64,000 bases of DNA, taken from positions 361,794,605 to 361,858,604 of the forward strand of contig OX422216.1 in the NCBI GenBank assembly GCA_949130495.1. The letters run 5' to 3'. Both the position numbers and the translations under genes were made by a program. The stretch is from Sambucus nigra (lineage: Eukaryota; Streptophyta; Magnoliopsida; Dipsacales; Adoxaceae). This document shows positions 1 through 11,352 of the stretch, in pieces. The notes under the pieces were generated by a model. The model saw only the letters and a list, made by a program, of their open reading frames with translations. It was not told where the DNA came from and did not search any database. The first letter of the stretch is position 1. Each line of letters starts with the position of its first letter.

Positions 1-72
1 ATAGCAAAACTCATGAGCTTATAAAATATAATTCAAATTTATAAAGTTACATATATATCCCAAGTGGGAGAC

Positions 73-540
73 TATTAAACTAAAATAGTATATATAGGCT
101 TCTATATAAAATAAATATGAATTATAGGCTATCAAATAAAGTTAGGGCAAATAAAGTGATTAATTTAAGTTTTGTGGCCTTAATAATGTATTATATAAGT
201 GTAGGTTTTAATGTGAAGAGACAAGCGTAATTTCTATTTTTATGATGGGTTAAAATAGAAAAATACAAAATATTAAAAAACACGATTGTTTTATAAATAG
301 GGGTCATAGTCCCCAAATCATACTAGGCCATTCTTTTGATTCCCATTGTCAGAGAAAAATTTAGAGAGAAAATAAAAGTGTTGATTTGGAATATCATAAG
401 ACCTCAAACTTGAATATTTTAATTTTCTCATTACGGATTCGGGTACACTTCCACAAATTCAATACTTTTAATTCTTGATGATTCAATATGAATGTTCCTG
501 TTTGTGTGATGGTTTTCACAAAATAAAAATTAGTCTAACA
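73..540 (+). repeat. Probable 3' LTR of a copia-type element at the window edge
   Basis: A purine tract (CAAGTGGGAGA, 61-71), typical of copia polypurine tracts, is followed by a segment starting TATTAAAC and ending GTCTAACA, a decayed version of TGTTA...TAACA termini. A TATA-like box (TTATAAATAGG) lies at 291-301, as expected for an LTR promoter. The partner LTR and internal region would lie left of the window, so this is unconfirmed. Confidence 0.4.
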
Positions 541-2125
541 GTGACATGTAAATTAACATTTAGAGAACTGTTACAAATTTTGTAAAATCTTCTAACTCAT
601 CTTCAAATAGTAAAGTAATGAAGTGTTATGCCTTCACGAGGAATCAAAGCACTTGTTTAACTTTGATTATGACCAGGAGAGGAGGTTGAGAAACATAAAA
701 ATAAGACATACTCTTTTACTTGCATAAGAGAATATCATGCATGAGATCTTAAAATTTATCTTGATCGAATCTGTTTGGAAAATTTTGACATCGCCATAAA
801 TCATTGTTATTTATGCGTATTACTTGTGTAAATTCCCAAGTTTTCAAGGAAGGTAAAGACTCTCAAAGATGATAAAATCTAAAATTTTCATGTGGAAAGT
901 TTTATTTCAATCACTTAATTTAAGCTAACCATCCACTTTTAATATACTCCTATGGTTAGGCTGAGTTCACTTCATGAGGTGGTTTAAATGTAAAATGAAT
1001 ATACTTTAAACACACATGCAAACACTATAAACAATTTCTTTCCATTTTATTTGTTTTTATGTGTTTTATTCATCTTCGATATTTTTAACTTTTTCAACAA
1101 ACTTGCTTTCTTTATTTTGTTTCAATTTTTTGTTTCCTCTTATTTTTTTCTTTTTCTTTTTTTATTTTATTTTATTTTTGGCCCTTTTTAGTAAATTTAT
1201 TTTTACTCTATCTTTTTTGGGGTTCTTTTTTCCTCCATGTAATGTACGAAAAAAAATTTAGAATGCAAAAAATTAAAATAATGATAATAAAAAAGAAATC
1301 CACATGAGGAGGACTAATATTTTGTGACATTGATTCCTACAATTTCATTGAAAATATTAATGAATCAAATGATACAAATTTATATCGAATATATATACAT
1401 CAAACCATATATATATTAGATGGCTAATGCGGGTACCATTTTTATCGAGACAGGTTATATGACTCCTCCTTTTTTGTAACAGTCTCCAAGAAGCTTTGGT
1501 TCACCAGCATGTCATGGAAATCTCAGCCTTAGTAGTCATCTTATGCATGTGATAGTTACATTTTTCCTTATGTAGCTAGTTATGTGTGGAATAGTTACGT
1601 TTTTTTCCAGCTAGTTAGGTAATGTTTAAGAAGATTTAAGTAAGATGATTTAATTGAACTATTTCTTCCTCTATCTATTTCGAGATTATTGGATAAAATT
1701 ATGGGGTGGATATAAAACCTCCCTTTTCTTATTTATAATGAAACTTTTTGTCCTTTTATAAATTTGAATGCTTAGATTAAGTCTAGTAACACAATAAACC
1801 ATAAAAGCATTCAAAGTACAAAAGAGGTTTGGCAAAATGGTTGATAACTAAATCATCCAGTTACACTTCCATGTCTCACGAATGATATCATTTCGTCTGA
1901 AAATTTTACATTTAAACCTCACGAGGAACATAAATTTTGAAACACTATGTTCCTTTTGAGAAATATTTATTAACTCCCAAATAGTCTTTATAATCAAAAG
2001 AACTATATTTCATTTCGAAAATATCATGAAGCCAATTATATGACAATTGATCACTGCAAATATTTAATAATTAGTACTCTATTATTAACATATCAACCTT
2101 TGATTGTCTCATTTGCACTTAGAAT
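541..2125. other. Non-coding AT-rich stretch
   Basis: No supported gene or RNA. It contains a T-rich run at about 1130-1210 that opens a spurious hydrophobic frame, and short AT-microsatellite patches near 1385-1420. I recognise no element termini. Confidence 0.5.
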
Positions 2126-2520
2126 TACTATGCCAAAAATTAGAAATTGTCACAATTTTAGATCCTGACAAACAGTGACCGCGTTACAATTTTAAGGGTG
2201 ATTGTTTGAGGGTCACAATCTAAAGCCATGACTAAATTGAGAGTCGTGGTCGACTTCCATAACCCCGATGTTAGATACATGGTCAAGATTGTAAATTGTG
2301 ACCAAATTAACGCTATTTGTTGAGTAATGGTTTTGGATCATGTTCATGGTTGTCACGATTCTTAATCGTGACCAACGTGGAGTATATATCAATTCCGGAT
2401 TAGCTCATTTTCAAAGTCATAAAAAAATACATGGTCATAATTTTGGAATGTGGCTACCTTGATCACGTTTTAAAACGATGGCCACCCTGTAATGATCATT
2501 TTCCATTTTTGATATAGTGT
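2126..2520. mobile_element. Small non-autonomous CACTA-like element
   Basis: The left end reads TACTATGCCAAAAATTAG and the reverse complement of the right end CACTATATCAAAAATGG, so both fit a degenerate CACTA(C/T)ACCAAAAA terminal repeat. Between them are repeated GTCACAATT / AATTGTGAC units in both orientations, resembling subterminal repeats. AAT flanks both sides if one base of slack is allowed. There is no coding capacity. It is far smaller than the CACTA element at 22899-47216 but similar in organisation. Confidence 0.5.
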
Positions 2521-2617
2521 AATATGACATACTAACATGCAGTTATCTTAATTTGTGAACTCTGGGAAGGTTAAAATCAATAGTTGTCTGACTTGTTAAA
2601 ATATGACACAAACCAAA

Positions 2618-4477
2618 TGTAACACCCCATAATTTTATTGATTTTTATATTGGGAATTAATTGGGATTTATTAAATTATACTTAATAATTAATACGGTAA
2701 AATAAATATTAATTAGCGAGGTAATGGTTATTAATTATATATATTGAATATTACTTAGTGAATGAGTAATAATAATGATAAGGATATATTAAAATTGTCG
2801 TGAGTGGAAAATACGATAATTACAGTAATTTAGCCGGAACCCGCATGCTAGTCGTGTCAGGACTCAATTTAATGAAATAAAAAGTAAGGTATTAATAAGT
2901 CATCCAAATGATCATTTAGAGTACTCCAATGTGTCCGGAAGGGTCGAAATAGTCTGAAAAGTATACTCGGGGAGACACCTCTGGAGGGTATTTTGGTCAT
3001 TTGCATTTTTAGTGAAAATGGAACTACGAATTTTATGGCTTTATATCAGAATTTAGGATTATTGAGTTAGGGTTAGAATCTGCATAATCACAGAGAGGCC
3101 ATGGGAGGAAGAAGAGCGAAGGGCATAAGGCCAATTTACACCGTTCTTGCACCACAGACACCACCACCGCGTAGATCGTGAGGAGAGAATCACAACCATA
3201 CCATTTTTCTATAAAGGATCAGGCCTTCAGACAAAAGCAAGTATTTATCTTTCTTAAATTATGAAAGATATACCATCCATGTTAGAGTGGGATGATTAAT
3301 CTATGAACTTCATGTATTTTAGGATAATTTGGAAGACATAAAACATGTTCTTGGGTTGAAATTGAGATAGGATAAATCCCTTTATGTATGTACGATGAAA
3401 TCCCTAGATAAATGTTAAAATTTGGTAAAGAAATCTAGAATCTTTGTTGCAATTTTGAACAAATGTGATAATTAATGGTTTTTTAATTTTTTTGAATAAA
3501 TTCATTTTAATGATGTTTTTTGATGATTTGATGATTCTCCGAGGTTAGAAATCATGTACATATGTTAATATGATGTTTAGAATGTTTGGTTGGGAGTTTA
3601 GGCTCATGCAATGGAGGTTTTCGTTAAGTGAAAATGGTGAAACTCCTAACTGTTTAAGGAAGAAGATGGAAACAAGTAGCAAGCAAATCGATTCGGCTGC
3701 CCAAATTTTTGACAAATCTTTCCCATTTTGCTTAGGACGCGTGGGAAACGATAGGGTTAACTTTTGAGGTAATTTTTAAATATATGGAAGTTATTTTTAA
3801 ATACCAGTAGGCCAAGGATTATTTGGAGACTTAATCACATGAGGAGAATTTAGGGCTAAAGTTAATTGAACATAATTGTGTGTTGGGATTTAAATTTGGG
3901 GAACCTTATCATGACACGAGGATTCCTAGGGAACCGATGACTTAGACCAGTAGGGTATGAGTGAGATAGATACTGAATTGACTTAAGGGAGGTATATTAA
4001 TTGTACGTAGGCTATTCAATAGTTATATAGACTATGTGCGGGATATATTTTAGGGTATGTCGTTACATTTACTGACCTTATATACATAGGTCATGTGAAT
4101 ACCTAATGTGTGAATTTTTACGTGTATGACATACCTACGTTGCTTGCTATGGTGGGAGTTTTACAAAGGGGCCAGTCTTATCTTAATGATCCATCTTGGG
4201 AGGTTTTAGACATGTACCTCATAACATAGAACTTAGGGATGACCACTGCTTATGTGAACGAGGGTGTGCCCGATCACTTGGGTGTGTAGGTATGTGTGTA
4301 GCCCAAAGGCCTAGAACTATGTTCGTCTCCAATTTTATGTGAATTGTATATTGTGATTCGAGAGTGATTCCGAATCGATATTCCTTTATTTAGTATGTGA
4401 TGTATCGGGACTTGATAGTAGAGTATGCATGCACCACAGGTCTCGGCCTAAGGGTGTTATATTATTATTCATAAGTG

Positions 4478-4541
<64 letters not shown>

Positions 4542-5513
4542 TGTGTGTGTGTGTGTGTGTGTGGTTTATCCTACTGTGTGTGATTAGTAGATGAGAAAGA
4601 TAATGATATTTAAAATAACCTAATAATGTGGAAACGTAACATCTATTTGGTGAATTCTTAAATGATTTAAATCTTATGAGAAAACAAGTCTATAACGTAT
4701 TGTATGTGTAATAGGGGTGGGCACCACGAGTAAGTATGTGTAGTAAGATAATGGATTTGAACCAGTTAGGTGAGGTAGCATAATTAGGATGGGTTAGTAG
4801 AATACGTTAGGTGTGCATAACAGTTGAGGGGTGAGGACCTTAAGTGCGAGCACTTAAAACTAACATGTATATACTATCTGTTGATTATGCAATGTAAATA
4901 CTTGCAAATATTTTAAAACTGTTTTACTTGGGATCTGACTCGTGTTCCAAATCTATTTTGTAAAAATAATTTTAGGTGCCCAACCACATGGATGCCAAGA
5001 TTAGGAGTTCAGTCTCATTTGACGTGCTACAGTTATTGTGGACGATTGCAGGACCTAGGTAGTAGAAGCCTCCATTTCTTTAAGATCATGTGCATCATTT
5101 TATCTATCTCAGTTGGGCATGTTGTCCCATCGTCTACTCGTAGTTTTTTCTAAAGATACTGTACTTCATTTATTTTCAATTGGTGGATTTAGTTTTAGAT
5201 ATGGATTATTGTATTGGAGTTTCAGGCTGGAGTGTTTATTCCAGTCATATTATATCTGAGTCAGTTATTTAGCTATTTATAATGTTGGTCAATTGGAATG
5301 TTGAATGTGGTTTATTTATTTATTTATTTATTTATATTTAGATCTACATGTTAATTTAAAAGATTTAAAATTTGGTACCAGCTTAATTAACTCATGTAGG
5401 TGATTAGTCATTAGCAGTTTTTGACAGTGATGCTAAGAATGAACAAATTGGATATTCTGTTTTAATTTAATAAAGGACATATCACCCAGTATTTAATTGG
5501 GCGGGGTGTCCCC
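2618..5513 (+). repeat. 5' LTR of Tekay-1
   Basis: About 2.9 kb, collinear with 11353-14239. Starts TGTAACACCCCATAATT. The 3' end is slightly decayed (GGTGTCCCC against GGTGTCACA in the partner). It carries an expanded TA/GT microsatellite that the partner lacks. Confidence 0.92.
4484..4562. repeat. Compound microsatellite (TA)n-(GT)n inside the 5' LTR
   Basis: An uninterrupted TA/AT run at 4484-4538 (55 bp), then GC, then a GT run at 4541-4562. The matching place in the 3' LTR (about 13283-13305) has only a short GT run and TATATATA, so the expansion is probably post-insertion. Confidence 0.95.
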
Positions 5514-5525
5514 TGGTATTTGGCG
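5514..5525 (+). other. Primer-binding site of Tekay-1 (decayed)
   Basis: TGGTATTTGGCG lies directly after the 5' LTR. The first six bases match the usual plant initiator-Met tRNA PBS TGGTATCAGAGC; the rest have diverged. Confidence 0.6.
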
Positions 5526-5624
5526 TAGTGTCCTTTGATATAGAGCCATATTATTAGGATTGTTTTATTCTTTATTATGCATTTAGAGCTTAAGCTATTT
5601 TAGTACATATTGAATTGTGGACTG

Positions 5625-6490
5625 ATGGAAGATTCTCTCTCGTTTCATATGCCTCCCTGACGTGCACCAGGAGCCACCCCAGAGGCATCGCTAGATCCTC
5701 AACCAGCTCCAGTCGAGGGTACCATGAATGCTGTAGAGTTTTTCACTATAGTTGCACAGGAGGTTAATGCAGCATTGGCTATAATTGCATAGAAGGCACC
5801 ACCCCAGGCACAAGTAGTGGCACCAACTTAGATGTAGTCGTTCTCTTCTTCTTGGGAGCGAGTTAGATATGCCTTCCAAAAGGCACACCCTCCCAAGTGC
5901 CAGGGGAGTTCAGATGTGGTGGTTGCTAGCTAATGGAAGAAAGACATTCATTGGCATTTAAGGATGTACGAGTGCATGGACTTTCAAAGGCAGATTCTAA
6001 AAAAATTTAAGCTAGTTGGGGCTGCATTATAGTGGTGGGAGTATATTACCACCGTGAAGGAGAGAGATAGTATGCCGATACAGGAGTTTCAGGAGCGATT
6101 TGACCGCAAATACTTTCCTTCCGCCATCCAAACTGAGATGAGGCGAAAACTATTAGATCTCACCCAGTAGGAGAAGACTGTTGCTGAGTATGAGGAAGAA
6201 TTCACGAGGGTAGGTAACTTCGTTCCAGGAGAGGCACCTACAAAGGAGAAGTGGATACAGTTATTCACTGATGGCCTCACTTGGAGTATCTGACAACACC
6301 TGTTGGGAAATCCTGCTTTGAAGACATACATTGAGGTGTTGAATATTTCTTTATTACATTTCTAGGATCACAGCTTCCATGTTAAGGGAATAAAATGAGC
6401 AAGAAAGTCCAACTAGTAGGGCGGGATAAGGGGTGGCAGTTCTATTGGGCACAATCAGCTCAAACACGGTCTAAGCAGGGTGAGAAGGGT
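5625..6490 (+). pseudogene. gag: gag, N-terminal part (Tekay-1)
   Basis: The reading frame from the ATG at 5625 gives a capsid-type (Retrotrans_gag) sequence with many in-frame stops. Recognisable blocks include WWEYITTVKERDSMPIQEF, FDRKYFPSAIQTEMRRK and VAEYEEEFTRVGNF, the conserved gag order of plant Ty3/gypsy elements. Gag packages element RNA in cytoplasmic particles. At least seven stops precede the domain end, many TAG at expected Gln positions (for example before WWEY). The frame is cut by the copia-type solo LTR that follows. The start is the first ATG after the leader in the gag frame. Family assignment is strong; function is certainly lost. Confidence 0.85.
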
Positions 6491-7572
6491 TATAAACGAG
6501 GTGTGATACCAATTGATTTAATTATCAAATTCAATTATTTAATTAGGTAACTTAGATTTAATAAAACCAAATTCAAATTAAAATCAGCCCATGTGCATGC
6601 AAGTGTAAATAAAAATATGTAAGCAAGTGACAGAGTAATTCAAGAAAAAATCCCCTCAAGGAAAAACCTTTTATATTCTAGAACTTTGACAAGGTTACAT
6701 GACCTGTGACTTACATACAACTTCCCTCAAGCGTAATTCACGATGTTTGTGTCAAACCTTCAAAGCTTTAGCTAGAACTGAGCAGTTGATCACTCGTAGC
6801 CATACCAATTTGGACACGCAACCCATAGACACAGTCTTGATTCCTTGTAGGATATCCCTCCACAATATCTCTCATCTCTCCAATTGTAGAGTTCTTCTCA
6901 CAAAGTTTGAACTTTAGGCGAAGTATGGTTTGGGTTCCACCAAACAACTCAAAAAAAACCTCTATGGGATTTGTGAATTGTGAAAACAAATTCGAACCCT
7001 CAAAATTGTGCTGGAAAAAAGGTAAACTCTAAAAAGCATATTCTGATCAAAACAAAATTTTCTCCACACGAAATAAAGAACCCTGGCACCTTATTTATAA
7101 AAACATTTAAGGCGGTGATGTGTTAGGAAAAAAGACTTCTTGTTCGAACGAACCGTCATGTCGTTCAAACGACTTCTGTTTTCGTTCGAACGACCAGGTA
7201 AAAATTTCGAGATTCATTTTACAGAGTTTTAAAACATTTGGAGACTTAGAAACCAACACTCTTATGAATCTAAGAACATATATGAATAAACTTTTATGAT
7301 ACAAATGTTTTAAAGATAAAAATCCATTTAAAATGATTCAAAAATCATTTTTCATAAAAGGAAAAATATTTAATTTTTATAAAAAATCCCAACACTTTTT
7401 ATGCAAAATGTAGATGGAACATAACCACATTTACCAAAGCCTTCCTTGCTGGGCATGATTGTTGAAGTTGACTTGAAATTCGGTTCGTCGATTTTAGATG
7501 TAAGCTTCATAATTCTTCGACAAACTTGTAGTGGTATACGACATACTAAATGTGACGTATAATGTCCTTACA
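6491..7572 (-). repeat. Solo LTR of a copia-type element inserted in gag of Tekay-1
   Basis: About 1.08 kb splits the gag frame. Its right end (GTCCTTACA) and the preceding 130 bp parallel the right end of the copia LTRs at 57259 and 61845, including the GATGTAAGCTTCATAA-like and CTTCGACAAAC-like stretches. AGGGT stands at both 6486-6490 and 7573-7577 and may be the TSD, although the left end does not then start with TG; an alternative left end is TGTGATACC at 6502. It has a TTCGAACGA palindrome cluster at 7140-7195. There is no internal region or second LTR. Confidence 0.65.
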
Positions 7573-7955
7573 AGGGTTCCCACCAGGGATATCCTGCTAA
7601 GTGATTTAGATCTAAAGATGTTAGGCGAGGGCAGGGATGTTTCAGACATGGATAGCAGTGTCAGATAGGCCATTAGTGCTTTCACTAAGGCTAATGGAGG
7701 AGTGATAATGGCCAGCAGGGCCGAGGACAGTCGGGTTAAAGGGTAGAAAATTTTACGAGGAGATGTTTCATTTGTGGTAAGAATGGCCACAAGCGTTAGG
7801 ATTGCCCCAATAAGGGCAGGGCCCCGCAGTAGCAGTAGGGTGCTCACTCAGAGCCACAAAAGCCCATCTTTCCAGCCACCCTTCCAGTACCAGCACAAAT
7901 GCTAGCCTTGCCTGCCATACTAGTTACTCTCACATCCCCACCTTAGTAGGTACAA
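7573..7955 (+). pseudogene. gag: gag, C-terminal part with zinc knuckle (Tekay-1)
   Basis: The part of gag downstream of the inserted solo LTR. A CCHC zinc knuckle is readable at 7764-7805 as CFICGKNGHKR-stop-DC, with all three Cys and the His in place and a TAG where Arg or Gln is expected. The knuckle is the nucleic-acid-binding motif of the nucleocapsid. It is followed by a Pro/Gln-rich linker toward the protease. Several stops are present. Confidence 0.8.
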
Positions 7956-8300
7956 TTGCAGTATGGGCGTGTATATAACGTCCACCAGGCAGCAGTTCCT
8001 CAGGCACCACCCGCAATGGACGGTATGTTTATCATCCATGAGACTTTGGGGCATATTTTATTTGATACTGGGGCTTCACACTCATTCATATCCACTAGAT
8101 TTTCACAGGCCACTTTGTTTTTAAATACGGCAAATAGTGCAGTTACATGTGTATATTCACTATTAGGTAATGGGACATTAATAGTCTTTATTTATCGGGG
8201 AGTGGGTATAAATATTGGGATGCTTCTTTGGCTTGGTGATATTCTTGTGTTAGACATGTTGGCGTATGACGCCATTATAGGCATGGATTGACTAGTCACA
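7956..8300 (+). pseudogene. pol: Retropepsin-type aspartic protease (Tekay-1)
   Basis: A stretch open for about 110 codons contains FDTGASHSFIS at roughly residue 37, the active-site motif of plant gypsy proteases, and ends with a family-typical YDAIIGMD block followed by TGA where Trp of GMDWL is expected. The protease cleaves the Gag-Pol polyprotein. The catalytic D-T-G is intact, so this is one of the least damaged parts of the element, but the polyprotein frame is broken on both sides. Confidence 0.88.
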
Positions 8301-8424
8301 TATAGATCCATGATTGATTGTTACAGTTGGAGTATTCTATTCGCTATACGGAGCCATGATATGTTTTTGTTGTTGATGCCTCACCCTGAGCGAGGCTCGT
8401 CCACTCACTTATATTAAATATAGG

Positions 8425-9170
8425 AGGAGAACTCTTTTGAGGTTATGATTCCCCTAGACTCGACTCCCATTGTTAATTAGTTCGTCGATGTGTTCTAGGA
8501 TATACTCAAATTATCACCTAGCAGAGAGATAAAGTTTGTGATAGACTTAGCGTCATGCACTCGGGCGATAGCACATGCACCTTATCGTATGGCTCCCATG
8601 GAAATGAGGGAACTACGTGACCATATCGAGCATCTTTTGGGACAGTGATTCATCCATAGGAGTACCTCGCTTCAGGGTGCTCCAGTGATGTTTATGAACA
8701 AGAGAGATGGGTCGTTGCGCTTGTGTGTGGATTATCGAGAGTTGAATAAATTCACGATACGAAATAAGTATCCGTTACCCCAAATCAATGACTTATTCGA
8801 TTAGTTGAGAGGAGCCTCCTACTTCTCTAAGATAGATTTGAGATCTGGTTATCACTAGAGTAACGTGTCCAAGACTACTTTCTTAACGAGATATGGGTCC
8901 TAAGAGTTCTAGGTTATACCATTTGGGTTAACCAATGCACCATCCGTATTTATGGACTTGATGAATAGGGTGTTCAGAGATTTCTTGGATCAGTTTGTTA
9001 TCGTCTTCATTGATGATATTCTTATTTATTCCCAAACCGAGGACGAGCATGCCGAACATTTACATCGAGTCTTACAGGAACTATATGAGCATTAGTTGTA
9101 AGAAAAGTTCGAAAAATGCGGATTCTGGATATGTGAAGTACAGTTTCTGGGGAATATCTTTTCTGAGTTA
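8425..9170 (+). pseudogene. pol: Reverse transcriptase (Tekay-1)
   Basis: Conserved RT blocks occur in order: [39 protein letters not shown], a [14 protein letters not shown] block, [31 protein letters not shown] and [13 protein letters not shown], with the catalytic FIDD near 9010. This is the gypsy RT that copies element RNA into cDNA. In-frame TAG codons at 8802, 8856 and 8910 each fall where related elements have Gln; further stops lie near 8648 and 9095. It is followed directly by RNase H. Confidence 0.93.
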
Positions 9171-9790
9171 GTAATATTGGTGGACCCGAGTAAGGTGTCA
9201 GCGATGATGGAGTGGGGAAATCTCATGACACCAACGAAGGTGCGCAGTTTCTTGGGGTTATTCGGGTACTACAAACGGTTTATTAAGGGATTCTCAAAGA
9301 TTGCGGGTCATTTGACTAATTTGAATCGCAAAGGTGTACCATTTATTTGGTATGACTCATGTCCATTGGATTTTGATGAGCTAAAGGACAAGTTGACTTC
9401 AGCACCTGTACTCACACTTCCCAGGGTAGGAGTAGAGTACCTTGTTTTCACTGATGCATCCTTATAGGGACTTGGGGGTGTGCTACAATAGGAGGATCAG
9501 GATAGAGTGTATGCTTCTCGTAAGATTAAGCCTCATGAGAGGAATTACCCCACCCACGACTTGGAGTTAGCGATAGTCGTGTTTGCATTGCGGATTTGGA
9601 GATACTATTTGCGGGGAGAGAAGTTTCACCTATACACATATCATAAGTCACTACACTACTTGTTCACTCAAAGGGAGCTGAATATGCATCAATGCAGGTG
9701 GATTAAATTTATGAAGGATTATTAATTTGATATCTAGTATAACCCAGGAAAGGCTAAATGGTGGTAGACGCATTGAGTCATAGGCTAAAT
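9171..9790 (+). pseudogene. pol: RT connection and RNase H (Tekay-1)
   Basis: The frame beginning VDPSKVSAMMEWGNL continues through SFLGLFGYYKRFIKGFSKIA, a gypsy RT/RNase H connection, and reaches the RNase H active-site block YLVFTDASL, interrupted by TAG at 9465. Further blocks are [20 protein letters not shown] and [14 protein letters not shown], then the decayed LLKDY-like segment. RNase H removes the RNA strand during cDNA synthesis. Two parts (9177-9467 and 9507-9725) remain open. Confidence 0.9.
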
Positions 9791-10872
9791 GGTGAGGTGG
9801 CTGAGGTGTGGAAGGGGAAATAGAAGGAGTTGGGGCATCAGGATTCAGTTGCACGGCTGTTCATGTTAGTTATGATCGTCACCCCCCAGATTGTCACGAG
9901 GGATGTATAGGCACAGGAGGAAGATTCTTTTTGTTAGGAGTGGAACAAACAACTTTTAGTAGGGGGAGAAGAGTCTTACTTAGTGAGTTTAGAGGGAGGC
10001 TTGCACTTCAACGAAAGACTGATTGTTCCAGAAGGAGAGGACTTGCAACATGCGATGATGTTAGAGTCACGTGGATCTCGATTTGCGGTACATCCTAGAG
10101 GGGATAAAATGTACCAATACATGAGACGGTAGTACTGGTGGAGTGGGATGAAATGAGACATCAACGAGTTTGTTTTTAAGTGTGCCACTTGTCATCCAGT
10201 AAAAGTGGACCATCAGAAATCAGCAGGGTTTCTACAACCGCTAGAAATCCCTATGTGGAAATGAGAGAGAATTTCCATGGATTTTATTAGTGGGTTAACT
10301 ACTTCATAGATAGGTCGCGATTTCATATGGTTGATAGTGAATCAGTTGACCAAGGTAGCTCACTTTGTGCCACTTCGGACTGATGATACTATATGAGAGT
10401 ATGTCCAGATTTTTATTGCTGGAATAGTGAGATTGCAAGAGGTACCATTAGACATTGTGTCCAATGGGGATAAGATTTTTGTGTCTCAATTTTGGGAGAA
10501 TTTCTAGGAGGCTATGGGTACCGAGTTGCGGTTGAGTACGACTTATCACCCGTAGACAGATGGGCATATGGAAATGACCAATCAGATATCGAAAGATATG
10601 CTACGGATGTGTATCCTTGATTTTTTGGGAGGAGAGCAGTATCTTCCACTGGTGGAGTTCACGTATAATAACTCCTACCACTTCACTAGTTGTACGGTAG
10701 ACCTTGTCATTATACCACTTGTTGCATAGAGGTAGGGGATAATAAGCTTATTGGGCCATAGTTGATTCAGGATACTGCAGCCAGGATTGAGATGATTCAG
10801 AGTCATATACGAGTAGATCAGGATAGATAAAAGAGTTACGCTGATGCCAAGCGATTCTTTCGGGAGCTTAGT
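9791..10872 (+). pseudogene. pol: Integrase (Tekay-1)
   Basis: A zinc-binding region with CATC (near 10183) is followed by the catalytic core: ISMDFISGLTTS, DFIWLIVNQLTKVAHFVPL, a PLDIVSNGDKIFVSQFW block, and a decayed STTYHPQTDG motif (TAG for Gln at about 10554). The core normally uses D,D-35-E; the second Asp, usually in IVSDRD, reads Asn here (VSNGD), so activity would be lost even without the stops. Integrase joins the cDNA ends to host DNA. Confidence 0.88.
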
Positions 10873-11337
10873 GTGAGGGAACATGTGCTTCTACGTGTAT
10901 CTCTTCTGAAGGGGATAATGAGGTTCGGGAAGCAAGGAAAGTTAGCATCGAGATATGTGGGGCCATTCCCTATTATTGAGCGGATTGGGCCACCTTCATA
11001 CAGAGTTGGGTTACCGGGGCTCTTACATCGGATTCATGATGTCTTTCATATTTCTTCGCTGAGGTGATATCTCCTGGATGAGTTGGCTCACACTCACATC
11101 GCTTTGGAGGAGATTGATTTGCAGCCCGATATTTCATATGAGGAGAGGTCAGATGTTATCTTAGACCATAGCGAGAGGAGATTGAAGTCGAAGGTGGCCC
11201 AACTTGTACAGGTTTAGTGGGAACATCATAACGCCGACGAGTCTACTTGGGAGCGTGAGGATGAGATGCGCGAAAAGTATCCAGAGTTGTTCATACCAGG
11301 AATTTCCTTTTTTTTGAATTTCGGGATGAAATTTCTA
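10873..11337 (+). pseudogene. pol: Integrase C-terminus and chromodomain (Tekay-1)
   Basis: The GPY-type block (KLASRYVGPFPIIERIGPP then YRVGLPG) of the integrase C-terminus is open at 10873-11067. After a stop (TGA in LR-stop-YLLDELAH) comes a chromodomain tail: W-EHHNADESTWEREDEMREKYPELF. In chromoviruses this module steers integration to chromatin bearing particular histone marks. It identifies the element as a chromovirus; the WEREDEMREKYPELF wording is typical of Tekay. Confidence 0.9.
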
Positions 11338-11352
11338 TATTAGGGGGAAGTA
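11338..11352 (+). other. Polypurine tract of Tekay-1
   Basis: TATTAGGGGGAAGTA lies immediately before the 3' LTR start TGTAACAC, the place and composition expected of the plus-strand primer. Confidence 0.85.

Noticed and set aside
1061..1261. 66-codon Phe/Leu-rich frame resembling a membrane peptide
   Set aside because: It starts at a non-ATG codon and is a translation of a T-rich low-complexity run.
7494..7847. 117-codon minus-strand frame
   Set aside because: It is the opposite strand of the solo-LTR end and of the gag zinc-knuckle region; the CCHC motif is on the plus strand.
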